Source: Burkholderia sp052045245
Lineage (GTDB): Bacteria > Pseudomonadota > Gammaproteobacteria > Burkholderiales > Burkholderiaceae
Assembly: GCF_052045245.1 (NCBI RefSeq)
Contig: NZ_JBQEON010000023.1
Location: 56,883 to 120,882, forward strand
Length of the DNA: 64,000 bases
Reading direction: 5' to 3'
Under the pieces are notes generated by a model that was not told the DNA's origin, made no database searches, and worked only from the letters and a program-made list of their open reading frames with translations. The position numbers and the translations under genes were made by a program. Below, piece by piece: positions 1-8,747 of this stretch (positions within the stretch are counted from its first letter, which is position 1; each line of letters begins with the position of its first letter).

Positions 1-27
1 AGCAGGAGACGAGGTTTGACGAGGCGG

Positions 28-60
28 CGGATTTCGTCAGAAGGATGGCGGCGAAATCCG
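28..60 (-). promoter_or_regulatory. Hairpin downstream of TPP aptamer (possible expression platform)
   Basis: A perfect 9-bp inverted repeat (CGGATTTCG at 28-36 and CGAAATCCG at 52-60, 15-nt loop) lies directly downstream of the TPP aptamer when read on the minus strand. It has no U-run behind it, so it is not a plain intrinsic terminator. Its place between aptamer and expected gene suggests part of the expression platform. The controlled gene lies off the left edge. Confidence 0.4.
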
Positions 61-63
61 TAC

Positions 64-160
64 GCTTCCCTGCGCTGGCATTATCCAGATCAGGTTCTAA
101 GGGTATTTCTCACCCGCAATGCCGGTTGTTTGACCAAGCGCATTGCAGGACCCCCGCGTT
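64..160 (-). promoter_or_regulatory. TPP (THI-box) riboswitch aptamer
   Basis: Read on the minus strand, the region carries the diagnostic thi-box series in order: GGGGGTCC near 155, GGGTGAGAAATACCC near 108, GAACCTGATCTGGATAATG, then CCAGCGCAGGGAA near 66. These are the conserved P2/P4 helices and the J3-2 CTGAT element that bind thiamine pyrophosphate. In Burkholderia such elements usually precede thiC or another thiamine synthesis or uptake gene, and that gene would lie to the left, outside the window. The aptamer call is secure; the target gene is inference. Confidence 0.93.
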
Positions 161-435
161 AGCAAGGGCACACGATACACCGGCTTGGCGGCGGTTTCAA
201 CCGGGAGAGGATCGGCTGCCCCGGTGCGGTCGCCACAGCGCGGGCGATGCGATGGCCCGTCGAAATGGCCGCGCGCGCCGCCGCCGCATGGCCTCACGGC
301 GTGGCCGCCCGCGGCGAAGCGGTGCAACATGACGCGCCTTCGCACGCGCTCAAAAGAAATTTTCGCAGCGGCTGTCATTTTCCGCGACGTCGTCCGTCTA
401 TTCGGCTCCTTGAACCCATGTCTTGGAGAGATGTC

Positions 436-684
436 ATGAAAAAGGTACTGATTGCCGCTTGCGTTGCCGCTTTCGCCACGATCACCGCGGGCGCGTACGC
501 GCAGAGCGACGCGATGTCGCAAAACGGTTCGTCGATGTCGAAGGACGCGATGGGCCACGATGCGATGGCGAAGGACGGCGCGATGAAGAAGGGCGCCATG
601 AAGAAGCATGCGATGAAGAAGGACGCGATGTCGCACGACGCGATGGGCAAGTCGTCGGGCGACAAGATGGCGCCGTCGAACTGA
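436..684 (+). CDS. Pentapeptide MXKDX repeat protein, secreted
   Basis: The 82-residue product starts with a clear Sec signal peptide (about residues 1-23, ending AYAQ). The rest is almost wholly degenerate five-residue repeats of the MxKDA/MSHDA/MKKGA type, the hallmark of the pentapeptide MXKDX repeat family (TIGR02953). The mature protein is small, rich in Met, Lys, His and Asp, and presumably periplasmic. Met/His content could suggest metal binding, but no function is established. I start at ATG 436 because the signal peptide begins there and GGAGAG sits just upstream; an in-frame upstream extension lacks any signal-like sequence. It precedes a cytochrome b / molybdoenzyme pair on the same strand, separated by about 110 bases, so co-transcription is possible. 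Confidence 0.88.
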   Translation: MKKVLIAACVAAFATITAGAYAQSDAMSQNGSSMSKDAMGHDAMAKDGAMKKGAMKKHAMKKDAMSHDAMGKSSGDKMAPSN

Positions 685-792
685 CGGCGCCGGACAGGAG
701 GGGCGGTCGGCGCGTGTGCTTGACGACGGCCGCCCGTCCGCGTCTCGTTTTGTCTCGTTTCGTTTCGTCGCAGCGTTCCGGGAGTCCTCTTC

Positions 793-1425
793 ATGCCAAC
801 CGTTCCCGCCACCACGCGCACGGCCGCCACGCCGCCCGCGCCCCCGATCCATCCGCCGTGGGTGCGCGTGAGCCATTGGCTCAACGCGCTCGCGGCCATC
901 CTGATGGTGCTGTCCGGCTGGCGCATCTACGATGCGTCGCCGATCTATCCGCCGTTCGCGTTTGCGCACGGCATCACGCTCGGCGGCTGGCTCGGCGGCG
1001 CGCTGCAATGGCACTTCGCGGCGATGTGGCTGCTCGTCGGCAACGGGCTGTTCTACCTGACGATGGCGATCGCGACCGGACGACTCGCGCGCAAGATGCT
1101 GCCCGTCACGCCGGCGTCCGTGTGGCGCGACGTGCGCGGCGCGTTGCGCGGCCGGCTCGCGCACGACGATTTGAACGTCTACAACGCGGTGCAGCGTGCC
1201 GCGTACCTGGTCGCGATCGTCGATCTGATCGTGCTGGTGCTGTCGGGGCTGACGATCTGGAAGTCGGTGCAGTTTCCGCTGCTGCGCGAACTGTTCGGCG
1301 GTTACGACAACGCGCGCGTCGTGCATTTCTGGGCGATGTCGCTGCTCGTGGCGTTCTTCGTCGTGCACGTCGCGATGGCGCTGCTGGTGCCGCGCTCGCT
1401 GCTCGCGATGCTGCGCGGGCGCTGA
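793..1425 (+). CDS. Cytochrome b/b6-domain membrane protein (cytochrome b561 type)
   Basis: The 210-residue protein has four main hydrophobic segments and His residues placed like the haem ligands of the bacterial cytochrome b561 / Ni,Fe-hydrogenase b-type family (VSHWLNALA near residue 28, HFAAMWLL near 76, VVHFWAM near 179, FVVHVAM near 193). Such proteins pass electrons between the quinone pool and a periplasmic partner. The next gene, 29 bases downstream, encodes a molybdopterin oxidoreductase, so the two likely form one redox pair, analogous to MsrPQ (YedYZ) though this membrane subunit is a cytochrome b561-like protein. The start is the ATG at 793. The natural substrate cannot be read from the sequence. 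Confidence 0.88.
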   Translation: MPTVPATTRTAATPPAPPIHPPWVRVSHWLNALAAILMVLSGWRIYDASPIYPPFAFAHGITLGGWLGGALQWHFAAMWLLVGNGLFYLTMAIATGRLARKMLPVTPASVWRDVRGALRGRLAHDDLNVYNAVQRAAYLVAIVDLIVLVLSGLTIWKSVQFPLLRELFGGYDNARVVHFWAMSLLVAFFVVHVAMALLVPRSLLAMLRGR

Positions 1426-1454
1426 CCCGTCAAATCCGGGCGAAGGAAATCATC

Positions 1455-2243
1455 ATGTCGGAATCCGAAATCAAGCGCGACGGTTCGCGCTGGACGCTCG
1501 ACCGCCAGTCGCTCGAGCTCGACGTGCGTCGCGAGCTGGACATGCCGTCGCGGCGGCTGTTCAACCGGCGCATCCTGACACTCGGCGGGCTGACGATGCT
1601 GACCGGCTGCACGCTGCAGGACGACGCGTCGGTCAATCCGTTCCTCGAGCAGGTGTCGCGCATGAACGATCGCGTGCAGGCCTGGCTATTCAGCGGCGCG
1701 CGGCTCGCGCCGACCTATACCGAAGCCGACATCACGCGGCCGTTCCCGTTCAACGCGTACTACGGCATCGACGACGTGCCGCACGTCGACGCGTCGACGT
1801 ACCGGCTCGTGCTGTCGGGCCGCGTGACGGGCAAGCGCGTGTGGACGCTCGACGAACTGTATGCGCTGCCGCACGCGGAGCAGATCACGCGGCACATCTG
1901 CGTGGAAGGATGGAGCGCCATCGGCCGCTGGGGCGGCACGCCGTTCGGCGCGTTTCTTGCGCGTGCCGGTGCCGATACGCACGCGAAATACGTCGGTTTC
2001 AAATGCGCGGACGACTACTACGAGAGCATCGACATGCCGACCGCGCTGCATCCGCAGACGCTGCTCGCATTCGACTACGACGGCCGCCGCCTGCCGCCGG
2101 AATTCGGCTTTCCGATGAAGCTGCGAATGCCGACCAAGCTCGGCTACAAGAATCCGAAGCACATCATGGAAATCTTCGTGACCGATACCTACCCGGGCGG
2201 TTACTGGGTCGATCAGGGATACAACTGGTTCGGCGGATCGTGA
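1455..2243 (+). CDS. Molybdopterin-dependent oxidoreductase (sulfite oxidase / YedY fold)
   Basis: The 262-residue protein has the sulfite oxidase-type molybdopterin-binding domain. Residues 146-157 carry RHICVEGWSAIG, in which Cys149 matches the cysteine ligand of molybdenum, followed by WGGTPF, and the C-terminal part keeps the KLRMPTKLGYKNPKHI block typical of the family. Residues 31-52 hold two arginine pairs and a hydrophobic stretch ending in GC, which looks like a twin-arginine-type export signal or lipoprotein anchor. The gene follows the cytochrome b gene closely, which fits a periplasmic enzyme taking electrons from the membrane subunit. ATG 1455 is chosen because the preceding in-frame sequence overlaps the cytochrome gene. 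Confidence 0.9.
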   Translation: MSESEIKRDGSRWTLDRQSLELDVRRELDMPSRRLFNRRILTLGGLTMLTGCTLQDDASVNPFLEQVSRMNDRVQAWLFSGARLAPTYTEADITRPFPFNAYYGIDDVPHVDASTYRLVLSGRVTGKRVWTLDELYALPHAEQITRHICVEGWSAIGRWGGTPFGAFLARAGADTHAKYVGFKCADDYYESIDMPTALHPQTLLAFDYDGRRLPPEFGFPMKLRMPTKLGYKNPKHIMEIFVTDTYPGGYWVDQGYNWFGGS

Positions 2244-2300
2244 AGCGGCGGGGGCGCACGCCGGGGCCCGCCGCCGTGCGTTCACGCTGCGTCAGGTACG

Positions 2301-2582
2301 TCAGGCGGATTCGCGCACCTGCAGATCGACGCGCAGGCCGACCGCCGCGGCCATGTTCACGAGCGCGTCGAGCCCGAACAGGTTGATCTTGCCGCGCAGC
2401 AGATCGGACACGCGCGGCTGCGTGACGCCAAGCTGCTTCGCGGCCTGCGCCTGGCTGAGTTCGAGTTGCGCGATGCGCTGCTTGAGCGCGATCATCAGTT
2501 CGGAACGCAGCTTCATGTTTTCGGCCTCGGCCGGCTGGCCTTCGATCGCGTCCCACACGCTCGCATGGCGTTCATTGGTCAT
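2301..2582 (-). CDS. XRE-family antitoxin (HigA-like)
   Basis: The 93-residue protein has a central helix-turn-helix (about residues 40-75: LSQAQAAKQLGVTQPRVSDL) followed by RGKINLFGLDALVNMA. This is the pattern of XRE antitoxins paired with Gp49-like/HigB toxins. The start codon overlaps the stop of the upstream toxin remnant by 4 bases, the usual toxin-first HigBA layout. It probably binds the promoter of its own operon. The antitoxin looks intact although the toxin beside it is not. Confidence 0.9.
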   Translation of the reverse strand: MTNERHASVWDAIEGQPAEAENMKLRSELMIALKQRIAQLELSQAQAAKQLGVTQPRVSDLLRGKINLFGLDALVNMAAAVGLRVDLQVRESA

Positions 2583-2755
2583 CGTTGCCTCTCTATCATC
2601 AGTGTCCGATAGCGGCGGGCGACCAGGCCGCGTTGCACCTGGTCGATCTGGTGGCCGGCGTCGCGACGCGCGGCCAGCGGAAAACCGCGAAGCTCGTCGA
2701 GTGCGTTGCCGACGAAGACAACCGGCTTCGGCGGGAGAATGATGGAATTATACAA
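2579..2755 (-). pseudogene. Internally deleted HigB/Gp49-like toxin
   Basis: The reading frame encodes the conserved toxin N-terminus (KPVVFVGNALDELRGFP, then AGHQIDQVQRGL). It then jumps directly to VARRYRTLMIERQR, which matches the extreme C-terminal helix of the phage-derived Gp49-like (PF05973) family. The central beta-sheet with the catalytic residues, about 55 residues, is missing without loss of frame. The start is uncertain: no ATG fits, and a TTG at 2755 is the most plausible. A TATAAT-like promoter element overlaps this region. The family assignment rests on remembered family consensus, not an alignment. The deletion would inactivate the toxin. Confidence 0.7.
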
Positions 2756-2857
2756 AATATTGTATGGAAGTGGGCAGGTCGCAGGAAGGGATGTCGGCGA
2801 CCCGGGACGGGCCTGCCTGACCGTCACGATAAGCGCGAAGCGACGCGCGATACGCAT

Positions 2858-3250
2858 GACTGGCCGTCAGGCCGATGGTTGGTTCGCGATTGCGGAAGAG
2901 GGTTGCGCAGAGGCCCGAAACGCCCGTGCGGCGGGTATCCGGCTCCGGATTCGGTTGGTCCGGAGGCCGAAAAATGTCGCGCCGAAACATCAGTCGATAT
3001 CCTTTCAGACAGGTCTGACGATGCTTTCGAATCGGTAATGCCATAATGTCAGGCGTGCGCAGCCGAAGCGGTTCGCGCACGTTTTTTTGACCCTCTGCCG
3101 CCGCTTGCCGGTTTTCATTTCGTCGCCGTTCGCACTGCCATGTCGTTCCGCACGTTCGCTTCCGCCTTCCTGGTCCCGTCCGGACCGTTTGCCGGCATCG
3201 CCGGCGTTTTTCAGCGGAGCACGCGATCCATCGTGCGGGTGGGCTGAACG
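2858..3250. other. Intergenic region, no gene seen
   Basis: About 390 bases between the toxin remnant and the EamA gene. I see no reading frame with family features, no RNA gene and no clear terminator. The part near 3000-3090 is relatively AT-rich and may hold the promoter of the downstream transporter. Confidence 0.4.
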
Positions 3251-4441
3251 ATGACGCCGCTCGACCGCCTCCTCGATTTCTTCGCCCGCCTGCCGATCCG
3301 GATCCGCCTGCCGCAAAGCCGCGGCGGCCGCGTCGCGCTGGCGCTGGTCTTCATCTATTTTGTCTGGGGTTCGACCTACAGCGGCCTGCATTTCGCGCTG
3401 CAGTCGTTCCCGCCGCTGCTGCTGTCGGGGCTGCGCAACCTGCTCGGCGGGATCGGCCTGTTCATCTTCGCGCTGCGGCGCAAGCCCGAATGGCCGACGC
3501 TGCTGGAAATCCGCAACTCGGCGATCGTCGGCACGATGCTGGTCGCGCTGTCGTCCGGCACGATCGCGCTCGGGATGCGCACGGTCAGCAGCGGTTCGGC
3601 CGCGGTGATGGTCGCCACGGTGCCGCTGTTCGCGACCGTGATCGCGGCGGTTGCCGGGCGTCCGGTGACGAAGGGCGAGTGGTCGGCCGTCGCGCTCGGG
3701 ATGGTCGGCATCGTCGTGCTGAATTCGGGCGGCGCGGCCGCCGCGAACTCGGCGCTCGGCACGATCTGCGTGCTGGCCGGCGCGCTGTTCTGGGCGGGCG
3801 GCGCGCATCTCGCGACGCGGCTCAAGCTGCCGTCGGACCTGTTCCTGTCGACATCGCTGCAGATCGGCCTGGGCGGCCTGATGTCGACGATCGCCGCCTG
3901 GTTGATCGGCGAGCGCATCGAGCAGGTTGCGGCCGCCCCGGTGTTCGCGTTCCTGTATCTGATGGTGTTCTGCACGATGGCCGCGTATGTCGCGTACGGC
4001 TACCTGATCCGCCATACGAGCCCGATCATCGCCAGCAGCTGCATGTACGTGAACCCGATCGTCGCGGTCGCGCTCGGCGCGCTGATGCTCGGGGAACCCG
4101 TGACGAAGGCGACCGTGATCGCGACGGTCGCGATCCTCGGCAGCGTCGGGCTGTCGTTCCTGTTCGACCCCGCGCGCCGGCCCGCGGCCCGCGCGGCAGC
4201 CGACGCAGCGCCGGCCGCGCCGGCCGTGACGGCCGTGGCGACCGAATCGGCAGCGGGTGCCGCGTTCGCACCGGATCAGCCTGCGATGCCGGATCCGGCG
4301 CCGATCCTCACGCCGTCGGCGGTGCCGCTTGCGGTGCCGGTACCGGGTGCGGTCGTGGACCCGGCGGCCGTCATCGAACCCGCACCGGCATTCACGCCGC
4401 CGCCCGCCGACGAACCGGCCGCGACGCGCGCCGACGCGTGA
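3251..4441 (+). CDS. EamA-family (DMT) exporter, YedA-like
   Basis: The 396-residue protein has ten predicted membrane helices in two EamA repeats (about residues 30-155 and 165-305). Typical motifs are FVWGSTYSGLHFAL at the first helix, VMVATVPLFATVI in the fourth and YVNPIVAVALGAL near the end, resembling E. coli YedA. Such proteins export metabolites or drugs through the inner membrane. The last 90 or so residues are an Ala/Pro-rich low-complexity tail not usual in YedA, probably cytoplasmic and unstructured. The gene stands alone and is followed head-on by the MFS gene. Confidence 0.88.
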   Translation: MTPLDRLLDFFARLPIRIRLPQSRGGRVALALVFIYFVWGSTYSGLHFALQSFPPLLLSGLRNLLGGIGLFIFALRRKPEWPTLLEIRNSAIVGTMLVALSSGTIALGMRTVSSGSAAVMVATVPLFATVIAAVAGRPVTKGEWSAVALGMVGIVVLNSGGAAAANSALGTICVLAGALFWAGGAHLATRLKLPSDLFLSTSLQIGLGGLMSTIAAWLIGERIEQVAAAPVFAFLYLMVFCTMAAYVAYGYLIRHTSPIIASSCMYVNPIVAVALGALMLGEPVTKATVIATVAILGSVGLSFLFDPARRPAARAAADAAPAAPAVTAVATESAAGAAFAPDQPAMPDPAPILTPSAVPLAVPVPGAVVDPAAVIEPAPAFTPPPADEPAATRADA

Positions 4442-4462
4442 TGCCGGCGCGCCCGGCCGTGC

Positions 4463-5662
4463 TCAGCCGTGCCGGGTGCCGCGATGGTGGAACCAGCCGG
4501 CGAGCGCGGTAAACAGCAGGCCGGCCGCGCACAAGCCGGTCCAGCCGAACGCGCGCCATGCGACGACACCGACCGATGAGCCGAGCGCGCCGCCGATGAA
4601 GTAGCACACCATGTACACGGTGTTCACGCGGCTGCGCGCCTCGGGCTTCAGCGCGTAGATGCGCGACTGGTTCGAGATCTGCGCGGCCTGCACGCCGACA
4701 TCCAGCACGATCACGCCGATCACGAGCCCGACGAGGCTTTTTCCCGACAGCGCAAAAATCACGAACGACGCCGCCAGCAACGCGATCGCGAGCGAGATGA
4801 TCGCGCGCGGGCCGCGCTTGTCCGCGAAACGGCCCGCGTAAGGCGCGGCCAGCGCGCCGGCCGCACCGACGATCCCGAACAGGCCGGCGGCCTGCGGGCC
4901 GAGATGGAACGGCGCGCCGGCGAGCAGCAGCGTGAGCACCGGCCAGAACGCGCTGAACGCGGCGAACAGCGCGGCGCCCGTCAGCGACGCCTCGCGCAGC
5001 CCGCGCAATTCGACCGCCAGGTGCCACATCGAGCCGAGCAGCTTGCCGTACGGCAGCGTCGACGTCGGCGAGCTGCGCGGCAGTCGCAGCACGATCACCG
5101 CGGCCAGCGCGACGAGCGCCGCGACCGACGCGCCGAACACCGCCCGCCAGCCGAAATATTCGGCCACGAAGCCGGCTGCCGTGCGGGCGAGCAGGATCCC
5201 GATCAGCAGACCGCTCATCACGGTGCCGACCGCATGCCCGCGCTCGGCCGGCGGCGCGATCTCGGCCGCGAACGGCACGGCCTGCTGCGCGATCGTCGCG
5301 AGCACGCCGATCGCGAGGCTCGCCGCGGCGAGCACCGCCAGTGTGGGCGCCGTCGCGGCGACGATCAGCGCGATCGACAGGCCTGCGATCTGCATCAGGA
5401 TCAGGCCGCGGCGATCGAAACGGTCGCCGAGCGGCGCCAGCAGGAACATCCCGGCCGCATAGCCGAGCTGTGTCGCGGTCGGCACCGCGCCGATCCACGA
5501 CGCACCGTCGGGAAAGGCCGAGCGGAAGCTGTCGAGCAGCGGCTGGTTGTAATAGATGTTCGCGACCGACACGCCGGCGATCGTCGCGAGCAGCAACAGC
5601 AGGCTGCGCGAGTAGTGGGGCGAGGCGGTGTCGGTCGGACGGTCGGTGGGGGCGGCGGGCAT
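4463..5662 (-). CDS. MFS transporter (DHA1-type)
   Basis: The 399-residue protein has twelve predicted membrane segments. The N-terminal helix contains ANIYYNQPLL, a signature of a drug:proton antiporter-like MFS subgroup, and the loop 2-3 motif LAPLGDRFDRRGLIL matches MFS motif A. A second motif A copy (APYAGRFADKRGPRA) lies in the C-terminal half, as expected. It is most likely an inner-membrane exporter of small organic compounds; the substrate cannot be told. The gene is convergent with the EamA gene, with 21 bases between stops. Confidence 0.9.
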   Translation of the reverse strand: MPAAPTDRPTDTASPHYSRSLLLLLATIAGVSVANIYYNQPLLDSFRSAFPDGASWIGAVPTATQLGYAAGMFLLAPLGDRFDRRGLILMQIAGLSIALIVAATAPTLAVLAAASLAIGVLATIAQQAVPFAAEIAPPAERGHAVGTVMSGLLIGILLARTAAGFVAEYFGWRAVFGASVAALVALAAVIVLRLPRSSPTSTLPYGKLLGSMWHLAVELRGLREASLTGAALFAAFSAFWPVLTLLLAGAPFHLGPQAAGLFGIVGAAGALAAPYAGRFADKRGPRAIISLAIALLAASFVIFALSGKSLVGLVIGVIVLDVGVQAAQISNQSRIYALKPEARSRVNTVYMVCYFIGGALGSSVGVVAWRAFGWTGLCAAGLLFTALAGWFHHRGTRHG

Positions 5663-5921
5663 GGCGGCAACGGAACGGAATTGGACGGCGTGGCGCGCGG
5701 CGCAGCGGCGTTGTGCTGGCGGCCGGGCGCCGATCGAGGGTGCCGATCATACCGGAGCACCGTGAATCCTGCCGGGCGGGGAGCCGGATGGCCGGGCAGT
5801 CAGGCGGCCGGCCGGCGCACTCGCGGCATGACGGGCCGCGAGCGACCGCTATTGGCGCGCTCAGCACGCGACGCGCCACGGCTGGCCGCAGCCGCCCGTC
5901 ATGCGCACGCGATGCGCGCCG

Positions 5922-6746
5922 TCAGTCGACCAGCTCGCCGCTCGGCTCGTAGAACGGATAAGGCCCGTCGCCTTCGTCCACATACACGTGGTGGGACGTC
6001 ATCCCCATGTCCGGCGTATGGACGTGCACCGCGAACGCGGGCGGCTCGAGCCGGAACGCGGACGGCCCGTCCGCGCGCAGGTCGAACGCGACCTGATGGG
6101 CGGGCGCCGGCACGGCCGACGCAAGCGTGCCGCCGAAGCGCGTGAACATCGTCCGGTGTACGTGGCCGCACAGCACGCGTTCGACGTTCGGATAGCCGCG
6201 CAGCAGCGCATCGAGTTTCGCGGCGGCGGCGGGCGCGAGGCGCAGCGCGTCCATGTGTCCGATCCCGGACGTGAACGGCGGGTGATGCAGCGCGACGATC
6301 ACCGGCCGCTCGCCCGCGGCCTCGAGCTGAGCGGCGAGCCACGCGAGCCGCGCATCGCACAGGTCGCCGCCGCTCGTGCCGGGCACCTGCGAATCGAGCG
6401 CGAGCACGCGCACGGCGCCGACGTCGAGCGCGTACTGCACGAACTCGCCGTCGTGCAATTCGGGGCGATCGGCGAACGCGCGGCGCAGCCCCGCACGGTC
6501 GTCGTGATTGCCGACCATCAGGTAATACGGAATCTCGAGCGGCGCGAGCAGTTCGCGCAGATGGCGGTATTCGTCGTCGTGGCCGAAGTCGGTCAGGTCG
6601 CCGGTGACGAGCACCGCGTCCGGCCGCGGCACCAGCGCGTTCAGCTTCGCGATGCAGCGCGCGAGCGCGGCGGCCGTGTCGACGCGCCGGTACGCGAGCT
6701 GGCCCGGACGCTTGATGTGGAGATCGCTGATTTGAGCAAGCAGCAT
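5922..6746 (-). CDS. GpdQ-like metallophosphodiesterase
   Basis: The 274-residue protein is a calcineurin-like metallophosphoesterase with the same length and metal-site spacing as the glycerophosphodiesterase GpdQ. ISDLH gives Asp8 and His10, GDLTD gives Asp50, GNHDD gives Asn80, HHPP lies at 154-157 and GHVH gives His195 and His197. It should hydrolyse phosphodiesters in the cytoplasm. It is the last gene of a LacI-ABC operon, 38 bases after the ATPase gene, so it may process an imported phosphodiester; cyclic-nucleotide or other diester substrates remain possible. The start at 6746 (MLLAQISD) is set by alignment of the first metal ligands; upstream in-frame sequence belongs to the ATPase gene. 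Confidence 0.88.
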   Translation of the reverse strand: MLLAQISDLHIKRPGQLAYRRVDTAAALARCIAKLNALVPRPDAVLVTGDLTDFGHDDEYRHLRELLAPLEIPYYLMVGNHDDRAGLRRAFADRPELHDGEFVQYALDVGAVRVLALDSQVPGTSGGDLCDARLAWLAAQLEAAGERPVIVALHHPPFTSGIGHMDALRLAPAAAAKLDALLRGYPNVERVLCGHVHRTMFTRFGGTLASAVPAPAHQVAFDLRADGPSAFRLEPPAFAVHVHTPDMGMTSHHVYVDEGDGPYPFYEPSGELVD

Positions 6747-6784
6747 CGTCGTTCCTCGGAGTGTCTGGCTATCGTGGGGCGCTA

Positions 6785-7816
6785 TTACGCGGCGAGTGCG
6801 ATCAGGCCTTCCGCCGCGATCGCGATGCCGACCGCCGTGCCGCGTGCGAGCTCGATGCGGCCCGGCACGTCGATCACGAGCGCGTCGGGCGCCGCCTGCT
6901 CGATCGTGAGCCGCGTGCGCTCGCCGAGGAACGCGCACGCGCCGATCGCGCCGCGCAGCGGCGCATGCGCGGGATCGGCGAGCCGTGCGTCCTCCGGGCG
7001 GAAGAACCATTCGTCGGCGGCGTGCGGCGTGACGATCGAACCGCCGGTCGTCACGAGCGCGCCGTCACGCCATTGTCCCGCAAGCCGGTTCAGCGTGCCG
7101 ATGAACTGCGCGACCGTGCGGTTCGCCGGCCGGTAGTAGATGTCGCGCGGCGTGCCGATCTGCTCGATGCGGCCCGCGCCCATCACGACGATCCGGTCGC
7201 CGAGCTCCATGGCCTCGGCCTGGTCGTGCGTCACGTACACGGTCGTCACGCCGAGCTCGCGCAACAGCGCGTTCATCTCGCGGCGCAGCACGTCGCGCAG
7301 CTTCGCGTCGAGCGCGGTCAGCGGCTCGTCGAGCAGCAGCACGCGCGGGCGCACCGCGAGCGCGCGCGCCAGCGCGACCCGCTGGCGCTGGCCGCCCGAC
7401 AGCTGATCGACCGGTTTGTCCGCATGCGCGTCGAGCCGCATCATCGCCAGCAGTTCGTCGACGCGCTCGCGCAGCGCGCGCGGCTCGGTCTTGCGGATCT
7501 TCAGCCCATAGCCGACGTTGCCGCGCACCGTCAGGTTCGGGAACAGCGCGTAGTTCTGGAACACCATGCCGACCTGGCGGCGCTCGATCGGAAGCGCGGT
7601 CACGTCGTCGGTGCCGAACGCGATCGTGCCGCCGGCATCCGGCGTATCGAGGCCGGCGATCAGGCGCAGCGTCGTCGTCTTGCCGCAGCCCGACGGGCCG
7701 AGCAGGACGAGCGTCTCGCCCGCGCCGATCGACAGGTCGAGCGGTTCGAGCACGCGCGTGCCGCGGAACGTCTTCGCGCAGCGGGTCAGGGTGATGGGTG
7801 TGGAATCGAGTTTCAT
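6785..7816 (-). CDS. ABC transporter ATP-binding protein (Fe3+/polyamine/phosphonate type)
   Basis: The 343-residue protein has Walker A (GPSGCGKTTT, near residue 39), Q-loop, signature LSGGQRQRVALARAL, Walker B (RVLLLDEPLTALD) and the switch His in VTHDQAEAM. A C-terminal TOBE-like domain follows from about residue 240. This is the layout of the CUT1/Fe/spermidine importer ATPases. It works with the two permeases and the binding protein encoded just upstream in the same operon. Confidence 0.93.
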   Translation of the reverse strand: MKLDSTPITLTRCAKTFRGTRVLEPLDLSIGAGETLVLLGPSGCGKTTTLRLIAGLDTPDAGGTIAFGTDDVTALPIERRQVGMVFQNYALFPNLTVRGNVGYGLKIRKTEPRALRERVDELLAMMRLDAHADKPVDQLSGGQRQRVALARALAVRPRVLLLDEPLTALDAKLRDVLRREMNALLRELGVTTVYVTHDQAEAMELGDRIVVMGAGRIEQIGTPRDIYYRPANRTVAQFIGTLNRLAGQWRDGALVTTGGSIVTPHAADEWFFRPEDARLADPAHAPLRGAIGACAFLGERTRLTIEQAAPDALVIDVPGRIELARGTAVGIAIAAEGLIALAA

Positions 7817-7840
7817 GGGGGCGATAATTTTTGCGCGGGA

Positions 7841-8737
7841 TCAGCGCGCGCGGCGCTTCACCGCGCGCGTGCCGGACGGATCGACGCCGAGCCACTGCAT
7901 CGCGACGAGCAGCGGCAGCGTCATCAGCAGGAACACGATCGTGTACGCGCTGCCGACTTCGAGCCGCAGCGATGCGTAGGTATCGGCGAGGCCGACGGGC
8001 AGCGTCTTGGTATCGGGCGTATGCAGCATCCACGTCAGGTTGAATTCGCCGATCGACAGCGTGAGCACCGCGAGCGCGCCCGCGACGATGCCGGGGCGCA
8101 GGTTCGGCAGCACGATCGTGACGAAACGCGTGACGAACGACGCGCCGAGGCTCGCCGCGCCTTCCTCGAGCGTGCGCAGGTCGGCACCGGCCGCAACCGC
8201 CGCGACCGCGCGCACCATGAACGGCAGCGTGAACACGACGTGGCCGACGACGATGAACCACAGGCTCATCCGGAACGCGATGAAGCCGCCGTACACGACC
8301 AGCAGCGCGAGCGCCGACGCGAGGCCCGGCAGCGCGACCGGCAGCACGAGCGCTTCCTCGATCACGCGCGCGACGCGGCTCTTGCTGCGCGCGAGCGCAT
8401 AGCCGGCCGGCACGCCGACGGCGAGCACGATCGCGAGCGTCGCGAACGCGACGCCGAGCGACAGCGCGACCGAGCCCTGGTATTGCTGCCACACCTGTTC
8501 GAGCCAGCGCAGCGTGAGGCCGCTCGACAAGCCGCGGAAATAGTTGACGGTGAGGCCCGCGAGCACCGACATCACCACGGGCACGATCAGGAACGCGCAC
8601 AGCAGCAGCGTGACGCCCCATTGCAGCGCGGCGATCGCGCGCGCGCCCGACACGCGCGGCGCGCGCCGGGCGGCGCCGTTCGCATGCGATGGAGCGGGCG
8701 CCGGCGACGGCGCGGACGAACCGGAAAGCGATTGCAT
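7841..8737 (-). CDS. ABC transporter permease
   Basis: The 298-residue inner-membrane protein has six predicted helices and the binding-protein-dependent transport EAA loop (EEGAASLGASFVTRFVTIVLPNLRPGIVAG). The N-terminus carries a short Ala/Pro-rich cytoplasmic stretch. It forms the translocation channel with the permease at 8748-9572. Its start lies 10 bases from that permease's stop, so the genes are translationally linked. Confidence 0.92.
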   Translation of the reverse strand: MQSLSGSSAPSPAPAPSHANGAARRAPRVSGARAIAALQWGVTLLLCAFLIVPVVMSVLAGLTVNYFRGLSSGLTLRWLEQVWQQYQGSVALSLGVAFATLAIVLAVGVPAGYALARSKSRVARVIEEALVLPVALPGLASALALLVVYGGFIAFRMSLWFIVVGHVVFTLPFMVRAVAAVAAGADLRTLEEGAASLGASFVTRFVTIVLPNLRPGIVAGALAVLTLSIGEFNLTWMLHTPDTKTLPVGLADTYASLRLEVGSAYTIVFLLMTLPLLVAMQWLGVDPSGTRAVKRRAR

Positions 8738-8747
8738 GAAGGGATCC

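Noticed and set aside
423..1454. Possible long N-terminal extension of the molybdopterin oxidoreductase
   Set aside because: The in-frame sequence runs through the pentapeptide-repeat and cytochrome genes and translates to Arg-rich junk. The true start is at 1455.
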